Shown piece by piece: positions 8,547 through 17,497 of a stretch of 64,000 bases of DNA. This stretch comes from JACCTU01 sp963769665. GTDB lineage: Bacteria; Actinomycetota; Thermoleophilia; Gaiellales; Gaiellaceae. Position 1 is the stretch's first letter. Every line of letters begins with the position of its first letter. The notes under the pieces are model-generated. The model did no database searches. It was not told the origin of the DNA and worked only from the letters and a program-made list of their open reading frames with translations. A program made the position numbers and the translations under genes. The stretch spans positions 1,736,001 through 1,800,000 of the forward strand of contig CAVYMQ010000003.1 of the NCBI GenBank assembly GCA_963769665.1, read 5' to 3'.

Positions 8547-9185
8547 GTGTCAGCGGCCAAGCCCCGGCCCGTCAAGTGTCTCGTCGCGGATGACCACCCT
8601 GCGATGCGCCGGGCGATCACCGAGATCCTCGTGGCCAGCGGGATCGACGTGATCGGCGAGGCATCGGACGGGGAGGAGGCGCTCGAAAAGATCGAGAAGC
8701 GCAAGCCCGACGTGGCGCTGGTCGACATCAAGATGCCGCGTTTGTCCGGGGTCGAGGTTGCTCGGAGCCTCTCTCGCTCGACGCCAGAGACCGCGGTGCT
8801 GCTGTACAGCGGCTACGGCGACAAGGCGCTGCTGCTCGAGGCGCTGGACGCGGGCGCGCGCGGCTTTGTCCTCAAGGAGGCGCCGCTGGTCGACCTGCAC
8901 CGGGCGATCAAGACCGTTGCAGAGGGCGGAACGTACGTCGACCCCGTCCTCGCCGGGCTACTCGCGACCTCGGAGGTTGCGATGCGGCTCCCGAAGATCA
9001 CCCAGCGCGAGCGCGACGTCCTCCGCCTGCTCGCAGACGGCAAGTCGAACGAGGAGATCGGGAAGGAGCTCTTCATCTCGCCGGAAACCGTGCGAACGCA
9101 CGTGCGGAAGGCGATGGCCAAGCTCGAAGCAGATACGAGGACGGAGGCTGTCGCAAAAGCGCTCCGTCAGTCGCTCATCGCGTAG
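8547..9185 (+). CDS. NarL/FixJ-family response regulator
   Basis: 212 residues: receiver (VKCLVADDHPAMRR, phospho-acceptor Asp in VALVDIKMPR, Lys in VLKEA) plus a LuxR-type helix-turn-helix (ITQRERDVLRLLADGKSNEE, then SPETVRTHVRKA). The GTG at 8547 is the best start, with AGGAAG about 10 nt upstream; the open frame continues upstream into the divergent promoter region. It resembles the regulator at 2482-3096, including the same TRTEAVAKALR tail, so the two look like paralogues. Divergent from the kinase at 6488-8425, its probable partner. Its 3' end overlaps the convergent secreted-protein gene by 11 nt. Confidence 0.93.
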   Translation: MSAAKPRPVKCLVADDHPAMRRAITEILVASGIDVIGEASDGEEALEKIEKRKPDVALVDIKMPRLSGVEVARSLSRSTPETAVLLYSGYGDKALLLEALDAGARGFVLKEAPLVDLHRAIKTVAEGGTYVDPVLAGLLATSEVAMRLPKITQRERDVLRLLADGKSNEEIGKELFISPETVRTHVRKAMAKLEADTRTEAVAKALRQSLIA

Positions 9186-9747
9186 TCGCAAAGGCGTTGT
9201 CGAGCCCGAGCAGGCCCGTGACGAGCGTGCGGAACTGCTGCGGGGGCATGGCAGCCGACTCGTCGCTCGACGACGTCGGCCGATACGCATTGTGCTTGGA
9301 GGGCCAGAACGCCCAGACGAGCGTGGAGGCGAAGCGCTCGCAGCCGTACTCGGCGTGATTGAGCCCGGCGACGCCGTAGCACCAGTCGCGCGCGCCGAGC
9401 TCGCCGGTCAGGCGCTCGCGCGTTGTTGCATCGAAGCGAGAGAAGTCGACCTGATGTGCGTACTCGTCCTGGATCGCGGCCCAGGCGAACCGGCCCGAGC
9501 TGACGAGGCCCGCGTCGAGCCAGATGTGGCCCGGCGTGGCCTGGGTCGGGATGTCCCGCTTGATGTGGATCGTCACGCGGGTGGGCACGGCGCTCCAGTC
9601 GAAGGCGCTGGCGCCGAGCGCTGCGTGAACCTGTGAGCGCTGAGCCTTGGTGCCGCCTTCGAACGCGTAGTCCCCGCCTCGCGCATACGCGCCGGCCGGA
9701 AGGGCCAGTGAGGCAATGAGGACCACGAACAGGAGGAACCGCCGCAT
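9175..9747 (-). CDS. Secreted protein of unknown function with an EYAHQ motif
   Basis: 190 residues. A signal peptide (MRRFLLFVVLIASLALPAGA) has a likely cleavage after AYA. The mature part has no recognised domain. It contains IQDEYAHQVDFSRF, placed like a zinc-protease HExxH helix but lacking that motif, and two cysteines (DWCYG, YGCERF) that could form a disulfide. The start at 9747 is preferred over the ATG at 9756 because the 18-bp upstream element is then 57 nt away. It may be an exported protein of the same regulon as the neighbouring signalling genes, but function cannot be assigned. Confidence 0.8.
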   Translation of the reverse strand: MRRFLLFVVLIASLALPAGAYARGGDYAFEGGTKAQRSQVHAALGASAFDWSAVPTRVTIHIKRDIPTQATPGHIWLDAGLVSSGRFAWAAIQDEYAHQVDFSRFDATTRERLTGELGARDWCYGVAGLNHAEYGCERFASTLVWAFWPSKHNAYRPTSSSDESAAMPPQQFRTLVTGLLGLDNAFATTR

Positions 9748-9804
9748 GCCTCTCACGCTCGTTCCAAAAGGCCGCCGTGGGAATCAACGTGGCGAGCCCC
9801 GCGG

Positions 9805-9822
9805 CTACCCGATTCGGGTGAA
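9805..9822 (-). promoter_or_regulatory. Conserved 18-bp upstream element, copy 3
   Basis: Minus strand TTCACCCGAATCGGGTAG, 57 nt before the ATG at 9747. Its core ACCCGAATCGGGT is a perfect inverted repeat. A further CCGGTAG half-site lies just upstream, matching the layout of copy 1. Confidence 0.62.
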
Positions 9823-9827
9823 CCCTC

Positions 9828-10502
9828 CTACCGGAGGGCGTTCGGGAGCTCTGAAAGCGCCCCGAGCACGTGGTCGGCGTCGGTGAGCTCCGCCGGTTCG
9901 TACTCGCCCGTCGCGACCGCGATCGCCCGGATCCCTGCCTCGTGGGCGCCTTCGACGTCCCTCGGCGTGTCGCCGACGAGGACGATCTCCGACAGCGGCG
10001 GCTCGCCCGCGCGCCGGCGCGCGAGGTGGACGAGGTCGGCTCGCTGCTCGGCCTCGCACCCGAAGGCACCGGTGCCCGGCGCGAAGAAGCGGTCGAGTGC
10101 CAGGCGGCGCATCCGCGCGCGGGCGACGGGCTCGGGGTTCCCGGTCAGCAGCGCGAGCTCGTGGTCACGGGCCAGCTCGTCGAGCGTCTCCGCTGCCTGC
10201 GGTGCGGCCTCCCAGTGCGGCGTCGGTGTGCGCTCGAGCAGCGGGACGTAGCGCTCCGAGAACACGCTGCACCAGCGAGCGAGGCCGGCGTCGATCGTGG
10301 CGCGCTCGAGGCCTTCGCCGAGCAGGAGGTGCCGGAGACCCTGCATCGCGGTCTCGCCTGGCCGGTGCTCGGCGCGCGCGAAGCTCTGCGCGGTCAGCTC
10401 GTGGCCCCACACCTCGCGGACGCTCTCGACGAGCGCGTCGAGATAGAGCCCGTCGGGCGTGAGGAACAGCGTGCCGTCGACGTCTAAGAGGAGAAGCGTT
10501 AG
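9828..10502 (-). CDS. HAD-superfamily phosphatase, last gene of the trp operon
   Basis: About 224 residues of the phosphoglycolate-phosphatase type. Motif I is LLLLDVDGTLF (nucleophile Asp), motif II is LALLTGN, and motif IV is EIVLVGDTPRDVEGA. The catalytic DVDGT lies at 10484-10470, upstream of the first ordinary start (GTG at 10412), so that start must be wrong. No ATG, GTG or TTG precedes motif I in frame. The natural start by protein logic is at the trpA stop, where CTAA stands in place of the usual ATGA or GTGA; reading starts with CTA or nearby. Either initiation is non-standard or a base is wrong. The substrate is unknown; its position suggests co-expression with trp genes. Confidence 0.78.
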   Translation of the reverse strand, partial: LTLLLLDVDGTLFLTPDGLYLDALVESVREVWGHELTAQSFARAEHRPGETAMQGLRHLLLGEGLERATIDAGLARWCSVFSERYVPLLERTPTPHWEAAPQAAETLDELARDHELALLTGNPEPVARARMRRLALDRFFAPGTGAFGCEAEQRADLVHLARRRAGEPPLSEIVLVGDTPRDVEGAHEAGIRAIAVATGEYEPAELTDADHVLGALSELPNALR

Positions 10503-11206
10503 ACGGCGACCGTAGCGTCCAGGGCGGATCGCAGCGACGCGACGTAGCCGCGCAGCGCTTCCGGCCCTCCGTCGGCAGCCAGCAGCGCCGCGGAGCCGAC
10601 GACGACGCCGTCGGCGAGCTCTGCGGCGGCGCGCGCCTGTGCCGGCGTCGAGATCCCGAAGCCCGCGTGCAGTGGGACATCGGTGAGCGCTCGCGCCCGC
10701 TCGACGAGGCCGGCGAGAGCGGGGGAGAGGTCGTCGCGCGCGCCGGTCGTCCCGGCCACCGTGACGAGGTAGAGCCAGCCGTCCGTGCGTTCCGCAGCCA
10801 TGCGGATGCGCTCGTCCGTCGACGTCGGCGCAACGAGCTGCACGCGCCGAAGCTCAGCGTGGGCGTCGGCCGGCAGATCGGCGACGATCAGCGAGTCCGC
10901 ACCGGCTGCTCGAGCGTCGGTCTCGAAGCGCTCCCAGCCGTACGCCTCCAGCAGCGACGCGTAGGTCATCGGCACGAGCGGAACGTCGACGAGCGCCCTC
11001 GTGCGCGCGAGGCAGTCGAGGCACTCCTTCGTGCGCATGCCGTCCCCCAGCGCTCGCTCCGCCGCGGCACGCACGACGGGCCCGTCGGCGAGCGGGTCGG
11101 AGAACGGAAAGCCGAGCTCGATCAGGTCGGCGCCGCCCTCGACCGCAGCTGCGGCGAGCTCCGGCGTCTCCCGACCGCACATCAGGTAGATGGCGAGGCG
11201 CTTCAT
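10499..11206 (-). CDS. trpA: Tryptophan synthase alpha chain
   Basis: 235 residues, slightly shorter than the usual 260-270. It cleaves indole-3-glycerol phosphate to indole and glyceraldehyde-3-phosphate and passes indole to TrpB. The catalytic Glu is in LIELGFPFSDPLADGP, which also holds the catalytic Asp. The phosphate-binding glycines are in LHAGFGIST and GVVVGSAAL. The start is the ATG at 11206 (MKRLAIYLMCGRETPE), overlapping the trpB stop as ATGA. The N-terminal helix 0 seen in many TrpA proteins is missing, so the protein begins directly at the first strand of the barrel. Confidence 0.96.
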   Translation of the reverse strand: MKRLAIYLMCGRETPELAAAAVEGGADLIELGFPFSDPLADGPVVRAAAERALGDGMRTKECLDCLARTRALVDVPLVPMTYASLLEAYGWERFETDARAAGADSLIVADLPADAHAELRRVQLVAPTSTDERIRMAAERTDGWLYLVTVAGTTGARDDLSPALAGLVERARALTDVPLHAGFGISTPAQARAAAELADGVVVGSAALLAADGGPEALRGYVASLRSALDATVAV

Positions 11207-12303
11207 GCGAGCTGCGCGAGATCCTTGTCGCCGCGGCCCGAGAGGCAGACGACGACGAGCTGATCGTCGAGCTCGAGCGCGCGGGCGAGCGCGTGCGCGG
11301 GCTCGAGCGCGGGGATGATGCCCTCCGTGCGCGCGAGCCGGTGCGCTGCCGCGAGCGCCTCGTCGTCCGTCGCTCCGACGTACTCCGCGCGGCCGGTGTC
11401 GCGCAGGTGCGCGTGCTCGGGGCCGACGCCCGGGTAGTCGAGACCCGCGGAGATCGAGTGCGCGTCGAGGACCTGCCCGTCGTCGTCTGCGAGTACCGAC
11501 GAGCGCGCTCCGTGCAGCACCGCCGGGCGGCCCGTGCCGAGCGACGCTGCGCCCGCCGCCTCGACGCCGATCAGTTTCACCTCGTCGTCGACGAAGCCCG
11601 AGAAGATCCCGATCGCGTTCGAGCCGCCGCCGACGCACGCCACGACCGCTTCGGGGAGTCGACCCTCGGCCGCGAGCACCTGCTCGCGCGACTCGCGGCC
11701 GATCACCGACTGCAGCTCGGCGACGAGCTCCGGGTATGGGTGAGGCCCGACGCACGAGCCGATCAAGTAGTGCGTCGTCTCGACGTTCGTGATCCAGTCG
11801 CGGATCGCCTCGCTCGTCGCTTCCTTCAACGTCTTCGTCCCGAACTCCACCGGGCGCACCTCCGCGCCGAGGAGGTGCATGCGGTCGGCGTTCGGACGCT
11901 GGCGGCGCATGTCCTCGGCGCCCATGTAGACGACGCATTCAAAACCGAAGCGCGCACAGACGGTCGCGGTTGCAACGCCGTGCTGGCCCGCGCCGGTCTC
12001 CGCGACGATTCGCTGCTTGCCGAGCCGTCGTGCGAGCACCGCCTGGCCAAGCGCGTTGTTCAGCTTGTGGGCGCCCGTGTGGAGGAGATCCTCGCGCTTG
12101 AGATAGAGGCGCTTGCCGGGGGCGAACCGCTCGGCGAGCGTCAGCGGCGTCGGGCGGCCCGCGTACGTCGTCAGCAGGTGGTGCAGCTCCGCGTGAAAGG
12201 CGTCGTCGGCGAGTGCTGTGCGCCAGCCCGCCTCGAGCTCGTCGAGCGCGGGGATGAGGGTCTCGGGCACGAAGCGCCCGCCGTAGTCGCCGTAGTTCAG
12301 CAT
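11203..12303 (-). CDS. trpB: Tryptophan synthase beta chain
   Basis: 366 residues. A PLP enzyme that condenses indole with serine to give tryptophan. The PLP lysine is in HTGAHKLNNALGQ, the cofactor phosphate loop is CVGGGSNAIG, and the conserved GRxTPL is GRPTPL. It is a TrpB1-type chain ending with SGRGDKDLAQL. The ATG at 12303 (MLNYGDYGGRFVPETL) overlaps the trpCF stop by 7 nt; longer reading frames run into another gene and are arginine-rich. It forms the alpha-beta complex with TrpA, encoded immediately downstream. Confidence 0.97.
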   Translation of the reverse strand: MLNYGDYGGRFVPETLIPALDELEAGWRTALADDAFHAELHHLLTTYAGRPTPLTLAERFAPGKRLYLKREDLLHTGAHKLNNALGQAVLARRLGKQRIVAETGAGQHGVATATVCARFGFECVVYMGAEDMRRQRPNADRMHLLGAEVRPVEFGTKTLKEATSEAIRDWITNVETTHYLIGSCVGPHPYPELVAELQSVIGRESREQVLAAEGRLPEAVVACVGGGSNAIGIFSGFVDDEVKLIGVEAAGAASLGTGRPAVLHGARSSVLADDDGQVLDAHSISAGLDYPGVGPEHAHLRDTGRAEYVGATDDEALAAAHRLARTEGIIPALEPAHALARALELDDQLVVVCLSGRGDKDLAQLA

Positions 12304-13451
12304 CGAGCCGCCTCGACGAAGGCGCGCACCTTTGCCTCGTCCTTGATCCCCGGCTCGCTCTCGAGCGACGAGCTCGCGTCGACGGCCCACGGGCGAACCG
12401 CGTCGATCGCCGCGCGCACGTTCTCCGGCGAGAGGCCGCCCGCGAGCATCACGCGACCGTCGAGCGACGATGCGCGTGCGAGGTGGCCGGGGTCCTCGGT
12501 CTGCCAGGGGAGGTCGACGACGCGTGCGACTTCGAGCCCGTCGCGCAGCAGGACGGCGTCCTTGCCGCGGTGCCCGTTCTCGCGCTCGTAGAGCTGAACG
12601 AGGTCGGCGGGCGTCTCGTCGACGTCCTCGACGAACACCGCGACGGAGAGAACGGTGTCCGGCACGTCGAGCACCCGCGGGGCGCGCCGGGGCGTCTCAC
12701 GGGCCAGGATGAAGCCGACGAGGTCCGCGCCGGCGGCGACCGCGACGGCGACGTCCTCCTCGCGCGTCAGCCCGCAGACCTTCACGAGCGGGCGGGAGAT
12801 CAGCTCGGCGAGCTTCGCGCCGGGGTCGGGAGCACACATGAGCGCGGTGCCGACGAGAACCGCGTTCGCCCCGGCGAGCTCGGCAGCCGCGCCTTGCGCG
12901 CGTGTATGGACACCGCTCTCCGCGACGACGACGCGGTCGCGCGGGACGTGCGCCACGAGCTCGAGTTGCGTGCGCCGGTCGATCGCGAAGCTGCCGAGGT
13001 CGCGCGCGTTCACGCCGACGATCTCGGCCTCGAGCGCGATCGCACGCTCGAGCTCCTCCGCGTCGTGGGCCTCGACGAGCGCGTCGAGGCCGAGCCGTCG
13101 AGCCTCGGCGAGCAGCGCCCGCGCGCGCGTGTCATCCACGTCGCGGAGCAGGATCAGCACGGCGTCGGCGCCCGCGGTCTTCAACTCGACGAGGTCGGCC
13201 TCCTCGGTGAAGAAGCCCTTGCCGAGGAGTGGAAGCTCCGTCGCTGCGCGCGCAGCGCGGAGATCGTGGAGCGAGCCGCCGAAGCGGTCGTCGACGAGCA
13301 CCGAGAGCGCGGCGGCCCCGCCGTCCGTGAACTGCTTTGCGAGCAGCGCCGGGTCGGCGTCGGCACGCAGGTCGCCCGCAGACGGCGAGCGTCGCTTGAT
13401 CTCCGCGATCGCTCCGAGCCCCGGCGCGGCGAGGGCGTCGCGGAACCTCAT
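12297..13451 (-). CDS. trpC: Fused indole-3-glycerol phosphate synthase / phosphoribosylanthranilate isomerase
   Basis: 384 residues with two TIM barrels. Residues 1 to about 215 are TrpC: AEIKRRSPSAGDL, LLGKGFF, GVNARDLGSF and VAESGV. Residues from about 218 are TrpF: VKVCGLTREEDV, GADLVGFI, LAGGLSPENV and VDASSSLESEPGIKD. It would carry out two successive steps, isomerisation of phosphoribosylanthranilate and closure to indole-3-glycerol phosphate. The order TrpC-TrpF is that of the enterobacterial fusion; many actinobacteria keep the isomerase separate or use PriA. ATG start overlapping the trpD stop as ATGA. Confidence 0.95.
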   Translation of the reverse strand: MRFRDALAAPGLGAIAEIKRRSPSAGDLRADADPALLAKQFTDGGAAALSVLVDDRFGGSLHDLRAARAATELPLLGKGFFTEEADLVELKTAGADAVLILLRDVDDTRARALLAEARRLGLDALVEAHDAEELERAIALEAEIVGVNARDLGSFAIDRRTQLELVAHVPRDRVVVAESGVHTRAQGAAAELAGANAVLVGTALMCAPDPGAKLAELISRPLVKVCGLTREEDVAVAVAAGADLVGFILARETPRRAPRVLDVPDTVLSVAVFVEDVDETPADLVQLYERENGHRGKDAVLLRDGLEVARVVDLPWQTEDPGHLARASSLDGRVMLAGGLSPENVRAAIDAVRPWAVDASSSLESEPGIKDEAKVRAFVEAARC

Positions 13452-14469
13452 GCGGCCACCACTTCACGAGAGAACGCGACGAGCTGCTCGAGCCTGGTTG
13501 CCGCAGCGCCGGACTCGAGCGCCTCGCGCGCGTAGCCGAGCCCTTCGCGCAGGTCGGCGGCGTGGCCGCCCGCCGCGATCGCGCCGGCCGCGTTCAGGAG
13601 GATCGCGCTCTTGGCGCCGGCGTTCTCGGCACCCTCGAAGATCGCACGGATCCGGGCCGCGTTCTCCGCCGGCCCACCTCCGACGAGCTCCGCGGGGTCG
13701 CAGCGAGGAACGCCGAGCTCGAGCGGGTCGATCATCCGCTCGCGCACGTCGCCGTCCACGACCTCGCCGACGAGGTTCGGCCCGGCCGGCGAGAGCTCGT
13801 CGATGCCGGCCGCGCCGTACACGACGAACGCACGACGTGCGCCGAGACGCGCGAGCACCTCGGCGATCGTGCTCACGAGCTCGGGCGCATACACGCCCAC
13901 GACCTGGGCGCGCGCGCCCGCGGGGTTCGTCAGTGGGCCGAGCACGTTGAACACAGTGCGGGTCGCGAGCTCGCGGCGAACGGGCGCCGCGTGCCGCATC
14001 GCGGGATGGTGCGTCGGCGCGAACATGAACCCGAAGCCGAGCTCGTCGACCGAACGCGCGATTCGCTCCGGCTCGAGCTCGAGCTCGAACCCGAGCGCCT
14101 CGAGCACGTCGGCGGACCCGGACGACGACGAGACCGCGCGGTTTCCGTGTTTCGCGACCGCGGCTCCCGCTGCAGCGGCGACGAGCGCGGCCGCGGTCGA
14201 GATGTTGAGCGTGTGGGCACCGTCGCCGCCGGTGCCGGCCGTGTCGACGAGATCTGCGCGTTCGGGGCGAACCGGCACGACGTGGGCGCGCATCGCTTCC
14301 GCGAACCCCGCGATCTCGTCGGCCGTCTCGCCCTTCAGCCGGAGCGCGATCAAGAACCCGCCGATCTGCGCGGGCGTCGCCTCGCCGCGCATCACGCTGT
14401 CCATGACCTCGCGCGACTCGTCGCGCGTGAGGTCGCGCCGCTCGAGCAGCTCCTGCAGCGCGTGGTGGA

Positions 14470-14473
<4 letters not shown>
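13448..14473 (-). CDS. trpD: Anthranilate phosphoribosyltransferase
   Basis: 341 residues, normal family length. It transfers phosphoribosyl from PRPP to anthranilate. Motifs: the PRPP-binding DTAGTGGDGAHTLNIST, KHGNRAVSSSSGSADVLE, FMFAPTHHPAMRHAAPVR and VFNVLGPLTNPA. The start is GTG at 14473 (MIHHALQELLERRDLT), in GTGA overlap with trpG, and the end overlaps trpCF as ATGA. It is tightly coupled within the trp operon. Confidence 0.97.
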
Positions 14474-15026
<553 letters not shown>

Positions 15027-15030
<4 letters not shown>

Positions 15031-16262
15031 GAGCGAGCCTCCGCAAGCCGGATCGCGGTCTCGAGTGCAGCGAGCTTGTTCAGGCACTCCTGCTGCTCGG
15101 CCTGCGGGTCCGAGTCGGCGACGATCCCGGCACCGGCCTGCAGGTACGCCACGCCCTTGTGCAGCACGAGCGTCCGGATCGCGATGCACGTGTCGAACGC
15201 CTCGCCGGGGATCGCGTAGCCGACCGCGCCGGCGTACGGGCCGCGGCGATACCCCTCAAGCTCGGAGATGATCTGCATCGCGCGCACCTTCGGCGCGCCG
15301 GAGACCGTGCCGGCGGGAAAGCACGCGCGCAGAAGATCGAAGTGCGACACGCCCTCGCGCAGCTCGCCGGCGACCTCCGAGACGAGGTGCGTGACGTGCG
15401 AGAACTGCTCCGCCTCCATCATCCGCTCGACGCGAACGGTGCCCGGGACGCAGACGCGCGACAGGTCGTTGCGGCCGAGGTCGACGAGCATCACGTGCTC
15501 CGCGCGATCCTTCTCCGAGCCGAGCAGCCGCTCCGCGTCGCCGTCACCGCGCAGCGTCGTCCCCGCGATCGGGTTGACGCTCGCGCGTCGGCCCTCGGCC
15601 TTGACGAGTGTCTCGGGCGAGGAGCCGACCAGCGCGAGGTCGTCGCCGAGCTCCAGGAGGAAGAGATACGGCGACGGGTTGACACGGCGAAGCGAGCGGT
15701 AGAGCTGGATGGCGCCGGCGGACGTCGGCCGCTCGGCGCGCTGGGAGAGCACGATCTGGAACGCGTCGCCCGCGCGGATGTGCTCCTTCGCGACGCCGAC
15801 GATGCGCTCGTACTCGTGCCGGGAGGGAGTACGGCGAAGCGGCCCCGAAACGGCGCCGTTGCCGTTCGGGATCTCTCCGAGCGGGCCGTCCAGGAGCGAC
15901 TCGACCTGGGCGGGATCTCCGCAGAGCACCTCGGCCATTCCGGAGACGTGGTCGAAGCGGACGAGGATGTCCGCGACGACGAAGCGGGTCTCGGGGAGGC
16001 CAGGTCCCTGGTCGGGGAGTGGCACCGTGGGCTCGAGCTTCGCGACGTGGTCGTAGGAGACGTAACCGACGACCGGCTGCCCCGTGGCTTCCGCCTCGTC
16101 GAGGCCGACGATCCGCGAGCCCGAGCCGACGAGCGAGTACCGCCCGAGCCGTCCGTGCTCGACGGACTCGAGCAGGAACGACGCATCCCCCGCGCCGCGC
16201 AAGCGGAGGTACGCCCCGAGTGGGGTGAGGAGATCGGTTGCGATGACGGTTTGTGCGATCAC
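15027..16262 (-). CDS. trpE: Anthranilate synthase component I
   Basis: 411 residues, at the short end of the family because the N-terminal part is trimmed. It makes anthranilate from chorismate. Chorismate-binding residues are in NPIAGTTLRGDGDAERL, DLGRNDLSRVC, PAGTVSGAPKVRAM and YAGAVGY. It uses a GTG start at 16262 with no good ribosome-binding site; the 13 nt before it follow an attenuator hairpin. First structural gene of the trp operon, controlled by the leader peptide and hairpin upstream. An in-frame start further upstream would disrupt that leader and is unlikely. Confidence 0.95.
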
Positions 16263-16269
16263 GGGTACG

Positions 16270-16290
16270 AAAGACGCCCCTTCCGGGGCG
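16270..16290 (-). terminator. trp attenuator hairpin
   Basis: On the minus strand CGCCCC-GGAA-GGGGCG (16290-16275) is followed by TCTTT: a strong GC stem with a GNRA-type loop and a short U-run, 8 nt before the trpE start codon. The 5' arm CGCCCCG (16290-16284) can instead pair with CGGGGCG (16345-16339) inside the leader peptide gene, giving a plausible antiterminator. This is the layout expected for ribosome-controlled attenuation. Confidence 0.7.
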
Positions 16291-16324
16291 ACGACAGCGA
16301 GACGGGGATGTGGCTAGCGCGTCG

Positions 16325-16387
16325 CTAGCGCAGGCTCCCGCCCCGCATCGAGCGCCATGCCCACCAGCTCTGCGGGGGAGGAGTCAT
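16325..16387 (-). CDS. trpL: trp operon leader peptide
   Basis: A 20-residue open frame, MTPPPQSWWAWRSMRGGSLR and stop, with three tryptophan codons within four positions (WWAW). It sits between a strong promoter and the trpE attenuator hairpin. Stalling of the ribosome at these codons when charged tRNA-Trp is scarce would free the downstream RNA to form the antiterminator. The ATG is 7 nt after the -10 box, so the peptide is probably read from a leaderless mRNA. It is too short for standard gene callers. The match of codon content, position and hairpin makes chance unlikely. Confidence 0.85.
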   Translation of the reverse strand: MTPPPQSWWAWRSMRGGSLR

Positions 16388-16394
16388 CGATCGC

Positions 16395-16423
16395 AGGGTA
16401 GGGGCCGTGCTTGGATCCGTCAA
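16395..16423 (-). promoter_or_regulatory. trp operon promoter
   Basis: Minus strand TTGACG (16423-16418), 17-nt spacer, TACCCT (16400-16395). This is the best sigma70-type promoter seen in the window. Transcription would start at about 16388, at the trpL ATG. Confidence 0.8.
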
Positions 16424-16426
16424 GGG

Positions 16427-16432
16427 TAGGCT
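16427..16432 (+). promoter_or_regulatory. -10 box for leaderless transcription of the M42 peptidase gene
   Basis: TAGGCT is followed by 6 nt and then the GTG at 16439, so the transcript would begin at or beside the start codon. No Shine-Dalgarno sequence and no convincing -35 box. It overlaps the divergent trp promoter region. Confidence 0.5.
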
Positions 16433-16438
16433 CGCGGC

Positions 16439-17494
16439 GTGGCGCTGCCGTCCGTCCTACGTTCGCTGCTCACTGCACCGGGGCCGTCCGGGTACGAAAC
16501 CGCGCCGACGGCAGTGTGGCGGGAGGCCGCGTCAGCGTTCGCGGAGGTGACCGGCGACTCGCTCGGCTCCTCGATTGCACGCGTGCCGGGAACGGGGAAG
16601 GGGCCGCTCCTCGCGATCGTCGGGCACATCGACGAGATCGGCCTGATCGTCACGCACGTCGACGATCAGGGGTACGTCTACTTCCGGCCCGTCGGCGGCT
16701 GGAGCGCCGAAGTGCTTCGCGCGCAGCGCGTGATCGTCCTCGCCAAGGACGGCGAGCTTCCGGGCGTCGTCGAGCGGGCGAAGCAGAAGGTACGCAAGGG
16801 TGCCGACCCGCAGTTGACGATGCTCGACGACCTGCACATCGACATCGGCGCGAAGGACGGCGACGAGGCGCGAAAGCTCGTGCGGCCCGGCGACGCCGTC
16901 GTGATCGCGGGCGAGCCCGTCGAGCTGCCGAACGGCCGCGTCGCCTCCCGCTCGCTCGACAACCGGCTCGGAGCGTTCGTTGCGCTCGAGGCAGCGCGGC
17001 TCGTCGCCGAGGCCGGCGGTGCGCCGGGCGAAGTCGCAGCGGTCGCCGCGGTGCAGGAGGAGGTCGGCGACTTCGGCGGAGCGCGAGTCGCGACGTTCGC
17101 GCTCCAGCCGGCGATCGCGATCGCGGTGGACGTGACGCACTCGACCGACGTGCCGGGTGGGGATCCGAAGGTCGAGGGCGAGCACGGCCTCGGCAGCGGC
17201 CCCGCCATCTCCCGCGGCTCGACGATCAACCCGAAGCTCTTCGACCTGCTCGCGGAAGCCGCCGACGCCGAGGGCATCGAGTACACGATCGAGGTCTCCG
17301 CGGGGACGACGAACACGGACATGGACGCGATGTACCTCTCGCGTGTCGGTGTCGCAACGGGTCTCGTCTCGATCCCGCTTCGCTACATGCACACGCCGAC
17401 GGAGATCGTCGATCTCGCGGACGTCGAGCAGTGCGCTCGCCTGCTCGCGGCCTTCGCCCAGCGGCTCGAGCCGGGCGTCAGCTTCACCCGCTGA
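16439..17494 (+). CDS. M42-family metallo-aminopeptidase
   Basis: 351 residues of the M42 (glutamyl aminopeptidase / FrvX) family, cytoplasmic two-metal peptidases that usually form dodecameric tetrahedra and trim short peptides. Metal ligands are visible in order: His in VGHIDEIG, bridging Asp in SRSLDNRLGAF, the general-base and ligand glutamates in VQEEVGDFG, Asp in AVDVTHSTD and His in RYMHTPTEIVDL. The GTG at 16439 is chosen because a -10 box lies 6 nt upstream, suggesting a leaderless mRNA, and the protein starts sensibly (MALPSVLRSLLTAPGPSG). Divergent from the trp operon and followed after 15 nt by the thiolase. Confidence 0.93.
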   Translation: MALPSVLRSLLTAPGPSGYETAPTAVWREAASAFAEVTGDSLGSSIARVPGTGKGPLLAIVGHIDEIGLIVTHVDDQGYVYFRPVGGWSAEVLRAQRVIVLAKDGELPGVVERAKQKVRKGADPQLTMLDDLHIDIGAKDGDEARKLVRPGDAVVIAGEPVELPNGRVASRSLDNRLGAFVALEAARLVAEAGGAPGEVAAVAAVQEEVGDFGGARVATFALQPAIAIAVDVTHSTDVPGGDPKVEGEHGLGSGPAISRGSTINPKLFDLLAEAADAEGIEYTIEVSAGTTNTDMDAMYLSRVGVATGLVSIPLRYMHTPTEIVDLADVEQCARLLAAFAQRLEPGVSFTR

Positions 17495-17497
17495 CGC

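Noticed and set aside
9175..9747. Calling the secreted protein a zinc metallopeptidase
   Set aside because: The EYAHQ segment lacks HExxH and no third ligand is evident.
16328..16360. A second small frame in the trp leader coding MALDAGREPALATR
   Set aside because: It contains no tryptophan and overlaps the WWAW frame out of phase, so the latter explains the control better.
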